A stretch of 64,000 nt of DNA from Didemnitutus sp047777955. Lineage in GTDB: Bacteria; Verrucomicrobiota; Verrucomicrobiia; Opitutales; Opitutaceae. The notes below the pieces were generated by a model. It saw nothing but the letters and a program-made list of their open reading frames with translations, did not search any database and was not told the DNA's origin. Shown here piece after piece: positions 11,025-21,110 of this stretch. Numbering within the stretch: the stretch's first letter is position 1; each line of letters starts with the position of its first letter. The position numbers were made by a program, and so were the translations under genes. Location: assembly GCF_047777955.1 (NCBI RefSeq), contig NZ_CP180537.1, positions 3,658,001-3,722,000 of the forward strand, read 5' to 3'.

Positions 11025-13263
11025 CCCGCCGCGCGCGCCGGAACACCGCGCGCGCCTCCGGCCACGTCTCGCGCCGGCCGTAGCGCAGGCGCTCCAGGTC
11101 CGCCGTCACCGCGGCGATCTCCGCGGCCTCCGGACCGCGGCCTCCGCTCGCCGTCCCCCGTCCGCGGATTCTCGCCAGCGCCCGTCCCGCCGCGCGCCGC
11201 ACCGGGTCGAACGCCGCCGGGTGCCGCCCGCGCTGCCACCGCCCCCACGCCCAGCGCACGCCGCGCGCGCCGCCCACGAGCGCCGCCGCGACCAGCGCCA
11301 CGCCGGCCAGCACGCGTCCCGCGCGCGCCCAGTCCCACGGCCCGGCCAGCCACGCCTTCAGCCGCTGCGCCCAGGCCTCGAGCCGCGCCCGCAGCACGTC
11401 GCCGGCCCCGGTCGTCGCGCTCTTCACGCTGTCCAGCAGCTCGACCTGCTGCCGGGCGTCGAAACTCACCACGCGCCGATACCAGAGCACGCGCAGGCTG
11501 TCGAACCGCGCCGTCCAGCTGTGGTCGCGCTCCCGCTCCTCGACCGGCGCCGCCGCGGCCGCCACCGTCCCGACCGCGCCGCCGGGCGTCGGGTCGACCC
11601 GCACCCACGCGTCCGCGCCGTTGAACACCTCGACCCACGCGTGCGCGTCCGAGTTGCGCACCATGAGGTAGTCCTCGAAGCCGTTCAGCGCGCCGCCGTG
11701 GAAGCCCGCCACCACGCGCGCGGGATGGCCGGCGGCGCGGCACAGCACCGCCAGCGCCGACGCGAAATGCTCGCAGAACCCCGGCTCGTTCGAATCCAGC
11801 CAGCGCACGATGTCGTCGCCGCGCCCGCGCGGGATCCGCACCGCCGGCGCGTAGGCGTGCCGCTGGCGCAGCCACGCCGTCGCGCGCTCGGCGAACGCCT
11901 CCGCCGGCAGCGCCGCGCCGCCGCCGACCTCGCGCAGCACGCGCTGCAGCACCGCCGCGTTCTCCGGTCCCGCCGGACCCGCCAGCATCGTGCGCGCATC
12001 GTAGCGCTTCTCGCGCCGCATCGCCTCGTCGCCGCGCACCCAGCCCTGCAGCAGCGCGCCGAACCCCGCGTCGCGCACGATCGGCGCCAGCGCGATGCCC
12101 TCGATCTGGAACGCCGTCATCGCCGCCGGCTCGCTGGGCAGCGCGACCAGGCGGTTGGGCGGACTCACCTGCACCGGGGCCGCGTCGCGCAGCCGCAGAA
12201 CCGCGAACGATCCCGGCAGCGGCAGGTAGCGGCTCACCCCCGGTTCAAGGTAGATCGTCCACCCGCCGGGCAGCATCGCGCCGGAGGTCCACACCCCGCC
12301 GCCCGGCACCGTGCGCCGCACGCTCTGGCTCGCGCGCAGGTGCGCCTTCATCCAGCCCGAGATCCGGAAGCCCTCCGGCGTGTATTCGTCGAGCGTGACC
12401 AGCCGCCAGTAGAGATCCGCGGCGGGGCGCGGCCCGGCAGGCAGGTCGACGCGCAGCGCCACGCTGTGGTCCTGCACCAGTTCGCCCACGTCGCCGAAGC
12501 GCACCGTGTCTGAGAAGCCCGTGCGGCTCTTGCGCGTGAGGTATTTGTCCAGGAAGAAGCTGCTCCCGATCTCGAAGCGCGGGATGAGCAGGAACAGCAG
12601 CGCCGAGATCGCCACCACGGCGGCGAACAGCGCGCTGCCCACGCCGAGCAGGCGCCAGTCCGTCGCCGCCCGCAGCCGCGCCAGGAACGGCCGCCAGCGG
12701 CCGCGCGCCCACGCCGGCACCTCGCGCATCTCCTCCGGCCGCATCACGCGCGGGCCGGTGTCGACCATGTCGATGAGCGTCACGACGAACAGAAACCCGA
12801 GCGCGCATCCCGTGAACACCAGCAGCAGCAGCGCGAACTCCATCGCCACCGTCAGCACGCCCGCGACCACGATCAGGAACAGCCCGAGCACGATCAGCTG
12901 CAGGTCCTCGCGCTTCCGCCGGTAGGCCACCGCGCGATAAAGCACCAGCAGCACCGCCAGCCGGATCAGCACCGGCAGCGTCTCGGTGCTGAAATGGAAA
13001 TCCACCGCCACCGCCACGACGATCGCCGGCACGGCCAGACGCCATCCCAGCGCCGGCACCCGCGCCGGCAGCTGCGGCCACACCACCGCCGCCGCGATCA
13101 CGCCGCTCGCCAGCGCCACCAGCCCGAGCGCCTCGACGTCGAGGAAGAACACCGTCCACAACGACACCAGCGCGAGCGCGCCGCCGAGCAGCCACTTGAG
13201 CCGCCGCAGTTCGTCGAGACTAAGCTGAGGCCGTGGGGACGCCATCGACATAGGCCGTGACAC
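11011..13263 (-). CDS. TgpA-like membrane transglutaminase
   Basis: Inner-membrane protein of the DUF3488/TgpA type, 750 residues. The N-terminal ~230 residues are hydrophobic with roughly six to seven spans; a large extracytoplasmic part follows with a transglutaminase-like core whose triad is visible: Cys ~497 in GFCEHFASA, His ~540 in DAHAWVEVF, Asp ~557 in RVDPTPGG. A further hydrophobic helix at ~655-675 and a cytoplasmic tail close the protein. It is the third gene of the unit moxR-DUF58-transglutaminase, a common trio whose substrates are poorly known. The start overlaps the DUF58 stop by 26-44 bases depending on which of three close Met codons is used. Confidence 0.9.
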   Translation of the reverse strand: MSRPMSMASPRPQLSLDELRRLKWLLGGALALVSLWTVFFLDVEALGLVALASGVIAAAVVWPQLPARVPALGWRLAVPAIVVAVAVDFHFSTETLPVLIRLAVLLVLYRAVAYRRKREDLQLIVLGLFLIVVAGVLTVAMEFALLLLVFTGCALGFLFVVTLIDMVDTGPRVMRPEEMREVPAWARGRWRPFLARLRAATDWRLLGVGSALFAAVVAISALLFLLIPRFEIGSSFFLDKYLTRKSRTGFSDTVRFGDVGELVQDHSVALRVDLPAGPRPAADLYWRLVTLDEYTPEGFRISGWMKAHLRASQSVRRTVPGGGVWTSGAMLPGGWTIYLEPGVSRYLPLPGSFAVLRLRDAAPVQVSPPNRLVALPSEPAAMTAFQIEGIALAPIVRDAGFGALLQGWVRGDEAMRREKRYDARTMLAGPAGPENAAVLQRVLREVGGGAALPAEAFAERATAWLRQRHAYAPAVRIPRGRGDDIVRWLDSNEPGFCEHFASALAVLCRAAGHPARVVAGFHGGALNGFEDYLMVRNSDAHAWVEVFNGADAWVRVDPTPGGAVGTVAAAAAPVEERERDHSWTARFDSLRVLWYRRVVSFDARQQVELLDSVKSATTGAGDVLRARLEAWAQRLKAWLAGPWDWARAGRVLAGVALVAAALVGGARGVRWAWGRWQRGRHPAAFDPVRRAAGRALARIRGRGTASGGRGPEAAEIAAVTADLERLRYGRRETWPEARAVFRRARRVTSL

Positions 13264-14569
13264 CGCGCGCTCCTTCCGGCGCGAACGTGATGAGGTTGTG
13301 GGACGGCTCGCGAGCCCGTTGTAGGGCGGGGTCTCCTGACCCCGCCGCTTGAGGAACCTCAGCCGACTTCTGCGGCGGGGTCGGGAGACCCCGCCCTACA
13401 GGCTCCGCGCGCGCGAGCAAATCCAGCACCGCCTCGACGTCGCGCACGCGCCGCGTGTCGATCCGGTGGCCGTTCACGCTCACGCCGCGCAGGCGTCCCG
13501 CGGCGAACAGGTCCTCCGCCAGCGTCGCCGCAAAGCCGCACAGCACCTCGAACTGCTCGGGCCGCGGCCAAAGTTCCGCCGGCGTCTCCACCCCCAGCGC
13601 GAAGCCCTCCGGGCTCTCGGCCGCGAACTGCCGCACCATCAGCTGCCCCAGCCGCGCGCTGGCCTTCCAGTGCACCAGGCGGTGCGAGTCGCCCGTCTGG
13701 TAGCGCCGCAGCGCCAGCAGGTCCTCGCCGGTGCCCGCGCGCGCGGAGCGCCGGCCCTGCGTGCCGCCGGCCGCCGCGGCCGCGCCCCGCCACTGGTAGT
13801 CCACCTGCGCCGGCCAGACCAGCACCGAGCGGCGCAGGCCGGCGCCGACGCTCTTGCGCAGGAAGCCGAAAGGGAAAAACGAGCCGACCGCCTCGAGCGC
13901 GAGCACCTGCTCGCCGCGTTGCGCCGGCTTGTGCACCCAGTCGAGCGTCCACTCCCCGCCCGGCTCGATGCGCCCGCGCAGGAACACGCGCCCGCGCGTG
14001 ACCGCGCGCTCGGCCGCCGCGAGGATCTCGCGCACCTTCTCCTTCGCGAGATCCGGTCCGGGATCGGACGCCTGCGCCCGCGGGTGCGTCGCGAGGTCGA
14101 ACCACAGGCCGTAGGTCGGCAGCCAGCGCTTCGTGTTCCGCACCTCGACGGTGACGATCGCCTCGTGCCCCGCCCGCCAGGCCGCCGGCCGGCGCAGACG
14201 CCAGCACACGCCCCGGAAGTTGAGCCACGACATCAGCCCGCTGAGCAGCAGGCAGGCGAGCAGGAGCGAGAGCGTGAGGAACAGGATGTTGCTCGCCGTG
14301 TTGTAGGCCGCGGTGCCGATGCCCATCGCCAGCCCGATCAGGAACACGCCCGGCACCGTCACGCCAATGCGGTGGCGCTTCGGCGGAAAGACCAGCGCCC
14401 ACACGAGTCGTTGCCAGGAAAAATTCCACCGCTGCGGAGCCGGCGCGCCCGGCCCATGCCACGCGACCGCGTCGTCTGGGTAGGGGCGGTTGTCCCCAAC
14501 CGCCCTTCCGTCGGCTCGCGACCAAGGCCCGTTGGGGACAACGGCCCCTACCTGTTCGCTCCCGGCCAT
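13220..14569 (-). CDS. DUF58 domain protein with two palindromic inserts
   Basis: Member of the DUF58 family that accompanies MoxR ATPases; 449 residues. Two hydrophobic helices at ~60-105 (VFLIGLAMGIG, LFLTLSLLLACLLLSGLMS) precede a domain with the DUF58 signature: RRYQTGDSHRLVHWKASAR around residue 300. The ATG at 14569 lies 6 bases after the moxR stop, supporting translation from there. Two long inverted repeats lie inside this frame: one covers codons ~6-31, the other codons ~390-417, and neither introduces a stop. The C-terminal insert is followed by 27 more in-frame residues (SHNLITFAPEGARG...), so it is almost certainly translated; the N-terminal one would be bypassed if a GTG downstream (in RLVWALVF) is the real start. 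Confidence 0.88.
   Translation of the reverse strand: MAGSEQVGAVVPNGPWSRADGRAVGDNRPYPDDAVAWHGPGAPAPQRWNFSWQRLVWALVFPPKRHRIGVTVPGVFLIGLAMGIGTAAYNTASNILFLTLSLLLACLLLSGLMSWLNFRGVCWRLRRPAAWRAGHEAIVTVEVRNTKRWLPTYGLWFDLATHPRAQASDPGPDLAKEKVREILAAAERAVTRGRVFLRGRIEPGGEWTLDWVHKPAQRGEQVLALEAVGSFFPFGFLRKSVGAGLRRSVLVWPAQVDYQWRGAAAAAGGTQGRRSARAGTGEDLLALRRYQTGDSHRLVHWKASARLGQLMVRQFAAESPEGFALGVETPAELWPRPEQFEVLCGFAATLAEDLFAAGRLRGVSVNGHRIDTRRVRDVEAVLDLLARAEPVGRGLPTPPQKSAEVPQAAGSGDPALQRAREPSHNLITFAPEGARGVTAYVDGVPTASA
13320..13400. repeat. REPIN-like inverted repeat B, inside DUF58 gene (3' part)
   Basis: Inverted repeat with 29-bp arms at 13320-13348 and 13372-13400 and a single mismatch, 23-base spacer. The arm begins TGTAGGGCGGGGTCTCC and contains a nested hairpin (GCGGGGTC / GACCCCGC). 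It belongs to the same sequence class as the element at 31961-32039. On the minus strand it is translated in frame within the DUF58 protein (codons ~390-417). Confidence 0.9.
14479..14552. repeat. REPIN-like inverted repeat C, inside DUF58 gene (5' part)
   Basis: Inverted repeat with 29-bp arms at 14479-14507 and 14524-14552, three mismatches, 16-base spacer. The arm begins GGTAGGGGCGGTTGTCCCC and holds a nested hairpin (GCGGTTG / CAACCGC, outermost copy). The layout matches repeats A, B, D and E but the core sequence differs, so it is a third class. It covers codons ~6-31 of the DUF58 frame without a stop. Confidence 0.88.
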
Positions 14570-14575
14570 GATTGA

Positions 14576-15547
<972 letters not shown>

Positions 15548-15656
15548 GGCGGGCACCCTAGGGCGGCACGCGGCCGGCGCAAACGGTTTCCCGGTGAAAA
15601 ACCGGTGATTTCGCGTGGCCAACGCGCCGGCTTCCCGCCAACAACTCCCGCGCGCC

Positions 15657-17275
15657 ATGGCCGCCTTCGAACTCTCCCTCCTGCTCATCCTGCTGCTGGC
15701 GGCGCTCAGCGTCGTGGGCCGCCGCCTGCCCTGGCCGCAACCGATCACGTTCGCCCTGGGCGGCGCGCTGGCGGCGCTGCTGCCGCACTTCCCGCGCGTC
15801 ACGCTCGACCCGGGCTTCTTCTTCCTCTGCTTCGTGCCGCCGCTGCTGTTCTCCGACGGCTGGCTCATGCCGCTGCGCGACTTCCTCGCCGCCAAGCGCC
15901 CCATCCTGATGCTCGCCACCGGGCTCGTCGTGCTGACGACGCTCGTCGTCGGCTTCGTCGCCTGGTGGCTCATCCCCGGCCTGCCGCTGGCGATGGGCTT
16001 CGCCCTCGGCGCCGTCGTGTCGCCGACCGACGCCGTGGCGGTCAGCGCCATCACGCACCGGCTCAAGGTCCCGCCGCGCTTCACCACCGTGCTCAACGGC
16101 GAGAGCCTGATGAACGACGCCACCGGCCTGGTGGCGTTCAAGTTCGCCCTCGCTGCGGTGTTCGCGGGGACGTTCTCGCTTCGGGCCGCCGCGCTGGATT
16201 TCCTCTGGGTCGCGCTGGCCGGCCTCGCCCTCGGCCTGGCGATCGCCTGGGGCGTCGGCCGCGTGCGCGACCTGCTGGCGCGCCTGGAACGCTCGGACGA
16301 GTTCATCGAGATCACGCTCTCGCTGCTCACGCCCTACGCGGCCTACCTGGCGGCCGAGCGGCTGCACCTCTCCGGCATCCTGGCCGTCGTGGCCGCCGGC
16401 CTCTACTCGGGCTGGCGCGACCCGCTGCGCATGAGCGTGCGCGCGCGGCAGACGACCTGGACGGTGTGGTCGGTCGTGCTCTTCTGGCTGAACGGCCTCG
16501 CCTTCATCCTGCTCGGACTGCAATTCCCGCGCTGCTCGCCGCGGTCTCGCAGCACTACACCCTGGCGCAGCTCGCGCTCTTCACCGCCGCGGTGTCCGGC
16601 GCCGCCATCCTCGCGCGCCTGGCCTGGATATTTCCCGGCGCCTACCTGCCCTTCCTGTTTTCGCCGCGCCTGCGCACCCGCGAGCAGCCGCCGTCCTGGC
16701 AGATGGTGCTCGCCGCCGGCTGGGCCGGCATGCGCGGCAGCGTCACGCTCGCGGCCGCGCTTTCCATCCCGCTCCTGCAGGAGAACGGCGCGGAGTTTCC
16801 CGGGCGCGACATCGTCATCTTCCTCTCGCTCGGCGTCATCTTCACCACGCTGCTCGTCCAGGGCACGACGCTCGAGGCCCTCATCTGCAAGCTCCGCCTG
16901 CCCGCCGACGACACGCGGCTCCGGGAGGACCGCATCGCCCGCATCCGCGCGGTCGAGCGCGGGCTCGCCAGCCTGCGCGAGCTCGAGCGCACCACGATCT
17001 CGGTCGAGGAAACCGCCGCGCTGGGCGTCGTCGTCGCCGAATACGAGCACCGGCTCGCCGAACTCACCGCCCAGGGCGAGACGCAGTCCGCCGCGCAGAC
17101 GCGCCGCCGGTCGAGCCGCCAGCACCGGCTCCACGCCCTGCGCGCCGAGCGCCACGCGCTGGCCGAGCTGCTGCGCGAGAACGTCATCACCGCCGACACC
17201 CACCGTCCGCTCCAACAGCTGCTCGATCACGAGGAAGCCATGCTCGCCGGCCTGCCCGAGCACGTGGAGGGCTGA
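15657..17275 (+). CDS. CPA1-family Na+/H+ antiporter, frame broken once
   Basis: Inner-membrane Na+(K+)/H+ exchanger of the NhaP/CPA1 type, ~539 residues if the frame is repaired. Signature segments include SPTDAVAVSAIT, NGESLMNDATGLVAF and, in the second part, GWAGMRGSVTLAAALSIPLL. After the ~11 membrane spans there is a charged, helical cytoplasmic tail of ~150 residues. The N-terminal part reads in one frame up to GLQFP and resumes one base back as ALLAAVSQHYTLAQL; the break is at the C-run 16526-16528, where one extra C restores a single reading frame. Start ATG 15657 (MAAFELSLLL) preferred over GTG 15615. The gene is divergent from moxR and convergent with the phospholipase gene. Confidence 0.85.
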
Positions 17276-17290
17276 GCACGCCCGGCGCGT

Positions 17291-18991
17291 TCAGATCACC
17301 GGGGTCAGCGGCGCGCCGACGGCCTTGTAGAGGCGGGTGAGAATTTCCTTCTGGCTCAACAGGCCGTCCGTGCCGGGGAACGAGCCGACCTCGAGGTAGC
17401 GGCGGTGGAACTCGGGATGCCCCGGCGGCACCGGCTCGGCGCCGGGCCGCAAGTCGTAGCTCGAGGTGTTGCGCAGCGGCCAGACCTCGAGCGGCGTGAT
17501 CGAAATCACGCCCTCGATCAGACGGTTGAGCTTGTCCAGGCCGAGCGGGAAGTCGCGCCGCGCGATCACCCAGCTGTTCTCCGGCGCGAGGTCGCGCTCG
17601 ATCTCGGCGCGCAGCCCGCGCGCGAACTCCTCGTCCTCGACGATCAGGCCGGCCTCGGTGTTCAGGCGCTCGGAGCGGGGGTCGAGGTTGTAGGAGCCGA
17701 CGAAGGCCGTGCGGTCGTCGACGACGAGCGACTTCGCGTGCACGCAGAGGAACGGCCCGCGCTTCTGCGCGCCGGCCGCCAGGCGCGGCGCCGCGCGCCG
17801 CTCCATCTCGTCGTGGTGGCGGAACAGCTCCGGCAGCGCCGCCGGGCGCGGCTTGAACTCGTGGACCTCCAGGCCCAGCTGCTCGAGGTAGAGGCCGCGC
17901 AGGCGGTAGTTGGCCGAGTAGGCCAGCAGGTTGTCGGTCGAGGCGAAGCTGTTCGACGAGATGCGGAACTGCAGCGTCGGCTGCCGCTCGCGCAGCGCGC
18001 GGAACAGCGCGCGCGCCGCCGGGCTGAGCACGAGATACGGCGTCTGCATGACGACGCGCTCGCGCGCCTGCTCGAGCGCGGTCCGCAGCTCGCGGGTCAC
18101 GCGCGCCGCCGGCCCGAACCAGCCGCGCGTCTTGCCCGGCTCGTCGCCCACGAACTCGGCGCGGCGCACCGGCCGCAGCCGCGCCGCGAAGCGCTCGCGG
18201 ATCAGGGCCGCATCGTCCGCCTCGCGGCCCAGCGCGCCGAACATCCCGCCGAAATCCCAGTCCTCGCGCCGATCGTAGCGGCGGAAGCGCCCCCGCGCCA
18301 GCTCGCGGGCCACGTCGCGCAGCGCGCGGCTGGGCACGGCGTGGCGGTAGGCCCAGAATTCTTCGAAGGACTGCCGCGCCGCCGCGACGACCGGGCCGAT
18401 GGCAAGCACGTCGCGATCGCGGAAGTTCAGCTCGGTCGCGTGGTCGAAGTAGGTGTTCTCGACGTTGCGGCCGCCGGTCACGAGCACGGCGCCGTCGACG
18501 ATCATCACCTTGTTGTGCATGCGCTGGTTCGTGCTGCGGAACGCCAGCGCGCCGGCCGCCAGCTGCTGCCAGAGCGACGGATCGAGGCGGGAGAACGCCG
18601 GACGGTAGTGCCGGATCTCGAGGTTCGGGTGGACGGCGGCGAGGAACGCGATCGTCGCCGGGTCCTTCTCGGAGAACATCTGGTCGACGAGCAGGCGCAC
18701 GTGCACGCCGCGACGTGCGGCCTCGATCAGCTCCCAGAGCAGCAGCCGGCCGCACTCGTCGTTCGTCCAGATGAAGGTCTGCATCTCGACCGACGCGCGC
18801 GCCGTGCGGATCAGGTGCACGCGCAGCAGCAGCGCATCGTAGCCGCTCTCGACGCGCAGCAGGCGGTTGGCCCCGTCGCCGGGAAAATCCCGGAGCGGCG
18901 AGAGCGGCCGCGGCTCCGCCGCCGCGGCGACGACCGCCGCGAGCCACGCGGCGAGCCACCCGAACCGCCAGAGCCGCCTCACTTCACCCAT
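17291..18991 (-). CDS. Phospholipase D-like (cardiolipin synthase-type) exported protein
   Basis: PLD-superfamily protein of 566 residues with an N-terminal signal-like helix at ~8-25. Two HKD motifs are present: MHNKVMIVDGAVLVTGGRN near residue 165 and VHAKSLVVDDRTAFVGSYN near residue 425, the second followed by DPRSERLNTEAGL. Members of this group act in phospholipid head-group transfer or hydrolysis; the signal peptide suggests action in the periplasm, so a role other than classical cardiolipin synthesis is possible. The start overlaps the end of the pterin dehydratase gene by 13 bases, so the two are likely co-transcribed. Confidence 0.85.
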   Translation of the reverse strand: MGEVRRLWRFGWLAAWLAAVVAAAAEPRPLSPLRDFPGDGANRLLRVESGYDALLLRVHLIRTARASVEMQTFIWTNDECGRLLLWELIEAARRGVHVRLLVDQMFSEKDPATIAFLAAVHPNLEIRHYRPAFSRLDPSLWQQLAAGALAFRSTNQRMHNKVMIVDGAVLVTGGRNVENTYFDHATELNFRDRDVLAIGPVVAAARQSFEEFWAYRHAVPSRALRDVARELARGRFRRYDRREDWDFGGMFGALGREADDAALIRERFAARLRPVRRAEFVGDEPGKTRGWFGPAARVTRELRTALEQARERVVMQTPYLVLSPAARALFRALRERQPTLQFRISSNSFASTDNLLAYSANYRLRGLYLEQLGLEVHEFKPRPAALPELFRHHDEMERRAAPRLAAGAQKRGPFLCVHAKSLVVDDRTAFVGSYNLDPRSERLNTEAGLIVEDEEFARGLRAEIERDLAPENSWVIARRDFPLGLDKLNRLIEGVISITPLEVWPLRNTSSYDLRPGAEPVPPGHPEFHRRYLEVGSFPGTDGLLSQKEILTRLYKAVGAPLTPVI

Positions 18992-19275
18992 GCGATGGCC
19001 GCGATCTTCTTCGCCAGCGCCACGTCCCGAGCGGTCACCCGGTTGCCGGCGTCGTGCGTCGTGAGGCGGATCGCGACGCGGTTATACACGTTGGTCCATT
19101 CGGGATGGTGGTCGGCCGCCTCGGCCTCGAAGCCGACGCGCACCATGAAGCTCAGCGCCTCGCGGAAACTGCCGAACTGATACGTGTGCGCGAGCGCGTC
19201 GCGCTCGAGGGTCCAGCCGGGCAGCTCGCGGAGCGCCGCGGCGATCTCGTCCTGCGTCAGCGGGGTCGAAGCCAT
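18979..19275 (-). CDS. 4a-hydroxytetrahydrobiopterin dehydratase
   Basis: Pterin-4a-carbinolamine dehydratase family (DCoH/PhhB), 98 residues, which recycles the pterin cofactor of aromatic amino acid hydroxylases. The family pattern is clear: PGWTLERDALAHTYQFGSF, FEAEAADHHPEWTNVYNRV with the catalytic histidines, and LTTHDAGNRVTARDVALA. The ATG at 19275 gives the normal length; an upstream ATG would add 76 residues of low-complexity shadow sequence. No phenylalanine hydroxylase gene is seen here. Divergent from uppS. Confidence 0.92.
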   Translation of the reverse strand: MASTPLTQDEIAAALRELPGWTLERDALAHTYQFGSFREALSFMVRVGFEAEAADHHPEWTNVYNRVAIRLTTHDAGNRVTARDVALAKKIAAIAWVK

Positions 19276-19342
19276 GGCGGAACGCAAGCGCCGGGCTTCG
19301 GCCTTGTCAAACGCGCGGGCCGGCCGCTGAATCGCCGCTTCG

Positions 19343-20086
19343 ATGAGCACCTCCCGCCCGGCCCGGATCCCGCAACATGTCGCCATCATCATGGACGGCA
19401 ACGGCCGCTGGGCGAAGCAGCGCGGGATGCCGCGCCTCGAGGGCCACCGCCGCGGCGTCGAGACCGTGCGCACCGTCGTCGACACCGCGCGCGAGCTCGG
19501 CATCCGCTACCTCACGCTCTACGCGTTCTCGGCCGAGAATTGGAAGCGCCCCGGCGAGGAGGTCTCCGGCCTGATGGGCCTGCTCGACTTCTTCCTCAAG
19601 CGGGAGCTGAACAACCTGATCAAGGAGAAGGTCCGCCTGCGCACCATCGGCCGCATCGAGGCGCTGCCGGAGAACGTCCGCCGCGAGCTCGATCGGGTGA
19701 AGGCGGCGACGCAGCACTTCACCGAGTGGAACCTCGTCCTCGCGCTCAACTACGGCGCGCAGACCGAGGCGGTCGACGCCGCCCGCGCCTACGCCGAGGC
19801 CGTCCGCGACGGCCGCGAGAACCCCGCCGAGGCGAGCTGGGAGAAGTTCCGCCGCTACCTCTACACCGCCGAGATCCCCGAGCCCGACCTGCTCATCCGC
19901 ACCTCCGGCGAACTGCGCCTGAGCAATTTCCTCATGCTCCAGCTGGCCTACGCCGAGCTCGTCTTCACCCCGACCCTCTGGCCGGACTTCGGCCGCGCCG
20001 ACCTGGTCGCCGCCTGCGAGGAATACGCCCGGCGCGAGCGCCGCTACGGCGCCACGACGGAGCAAATCCAGACTGGCCGCGCCTGA
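19343..20086 (+). CDS. uppS: Undecaprenyl diphosphate synthase (cis-prenyltransferase)
   Basis: Makes C55 undecaprenyl diphosphate, the lipid carrier for peptidoglycan and surface glycans. The 247-residue protein shows IIMDGNGRWAKQRG with catalytic Asp ~18, GHRRGVETVRTVV, YAFSAENWKRP and the C-terminal EPDLLIRTSGELRLSNFL, all hallmarks of UppS. The ATG at 19343 starts a run of genes uppS-cdsA-dxr-rseP-ispG with short gaps, linking isoprenoid and phospholipid supply with envelope proteolysis, as is common in bacteria. Confidence 0.97.
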   Translation: MSTSRPARIPQHVAIIMDGNGRWAKQRGMPRLEGHRRGVETVRTVVDTARELGIRYLTLYAFSAENWKRPGEEVSGLMGLLDFFLKRELNNLIKEKVRLRTIGRIEALPENVRRELDRVKAATQHFTEWNLVLALNYGAQTEAVDAARAYAEAVRDGRENPAEASWEKFRRYLYTAEIPEPDLLIRTSGELRLSNFLMLQLAYAELVFTPTLWPDFGRADLVAACEEYARRERRYGATTEQIQTGRA

Positions 20087-20108
20087 GCCGCACCGCCTTA
20101 CTCCGCCC

Positions 20109-20951
20109 GTGCTTTCCCGCATCTTCAGCACCGTCCTGCTCTGGGGCCTCATCCTCGGCAGCCTGTGGTTCTTCGGCCCGCACGCCGCCGTCGCGATCCT
20201 CACGCTCCTCGCGGCGCTGACGCTGCACGAGTTCTACCAGCTGGCGGAAAAGATGGGCTTCAGGCCGTTTCGCTGGATCAGCCTGGCCTTCTCCGTGCTG
20301 ATCACCGCCGGCCCCTACTACGTCACCGAGTATTTCTTCGACGGCGACGAACCGGCCAGCTTCGCGCCGACGCTGCTCGCGCTCGCCATCGTGGTGTTCG
20401 GCGTGCGCATCCTGTTCGAGCGCGACAACACCAACCGCGTCGAGTCGCTCATCGCCACCATCGTCGGCCTGCTCTACGTGCCGTTCCTGCTGCATTTCCT
20501 CGTGCGGCTGCTGCTCCTGTATTCCGACACGAACACCGGCCTGGTGGCCTGCCTCTGGGTCGTGGCGGTCTCCAAGTTCTGCGACGTCGGCGCGCTGTTG
20601 ACCGGCCTGGCCATCGGCAAGCACAAGATGGCTCCCCACATCAGTCCGAAGAAGACCTGGGAAGGCGCCGTCGGCGGCGTGCTCACCTCCGCCGGCATCG
20701 GCGCGCTCATCGCCTGGCTGGCGGCGGACTACGTGCCCGAGAGCCTGACGCCGGCCGTCGCCGCCCTGGTCGGCGTGCCGATCGCGCTCGTCACCATCGT
20801 CTCCGACCTCATCGAATCGGCCATGAAGCGCCGCGCCGACATCAAGGACTCGGGCAGGATGATCCCCGGCATCGGCGGCGCCTTCGACCTCACCGACTCG
20901 CTGATCCTCACCGCACCGGTCGCCTACGTGGCCTTCTTCTTCCTGTCCTGA
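20109..20951 (+). CDS. cdsA: Phosphatidate cytidylyltransferase CdsA
   Basis: Inner-membrane enzyme that forms CDP-diacylglycerol from CTP and phosphatidate; 280 residues with about eight hydrophobic spans. The family signature is at the C-terminal end: SDLIESAMKRRADIKDSGRMIPGIGGAFD (in two blocks), preceded by HISPKKTWEGAVGG. The GTG at 20109 lies 22 bases after the uppS stop. Length and signature are normal. Confidence 0.95.
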   Translation: MLSRIFSTVLLWGLILGSLWFFGPHAAVAILTLLAALTLHEFYQLAEKMGFRPFRWISLAFSVLITAGPYYVTEYFFDGDEPASFAPTLLALAIVVFGVRILFERDNTNRVESLIATIVGLLYVPFLLHFLVRLLLLYSDTNTGLVACLWVVAVSKFCDVGALLTGLAIGKHKMAPHISPKKTWEGAVGGVLTSAGIGALIAWLAADYVPESLTPAVAALVGVPIALVTIVSDLIESAMKRRADIKDSGRMIPGIGGAFDLTDSLILTAPVAYVAFFFLS

Positions 20952-21110
20952 GACCGCGGCGGACTGCGGTCGCGTGACGAGCGCGGCCACCCCGGGCGAC
21001 GAAGCGCGGGTGCCGTTCGCGGCGCGACCGCGCCCTCCTCCCGCCACGCTGCGCCTCCGATTTTTGCTGTCCCCGCGGCGCGCCGACCCTCATAAACGCC
21101 GCTCGCACCC

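Noticed and set aside
16524..16530. Programmed -1 ribosomal frameshift in the Na+/H+ antiporter gene
   Set aside because: No slippery heptamer or stimulatory structure is evident, and the same defect type recurs in nine other places in unrelated genes.
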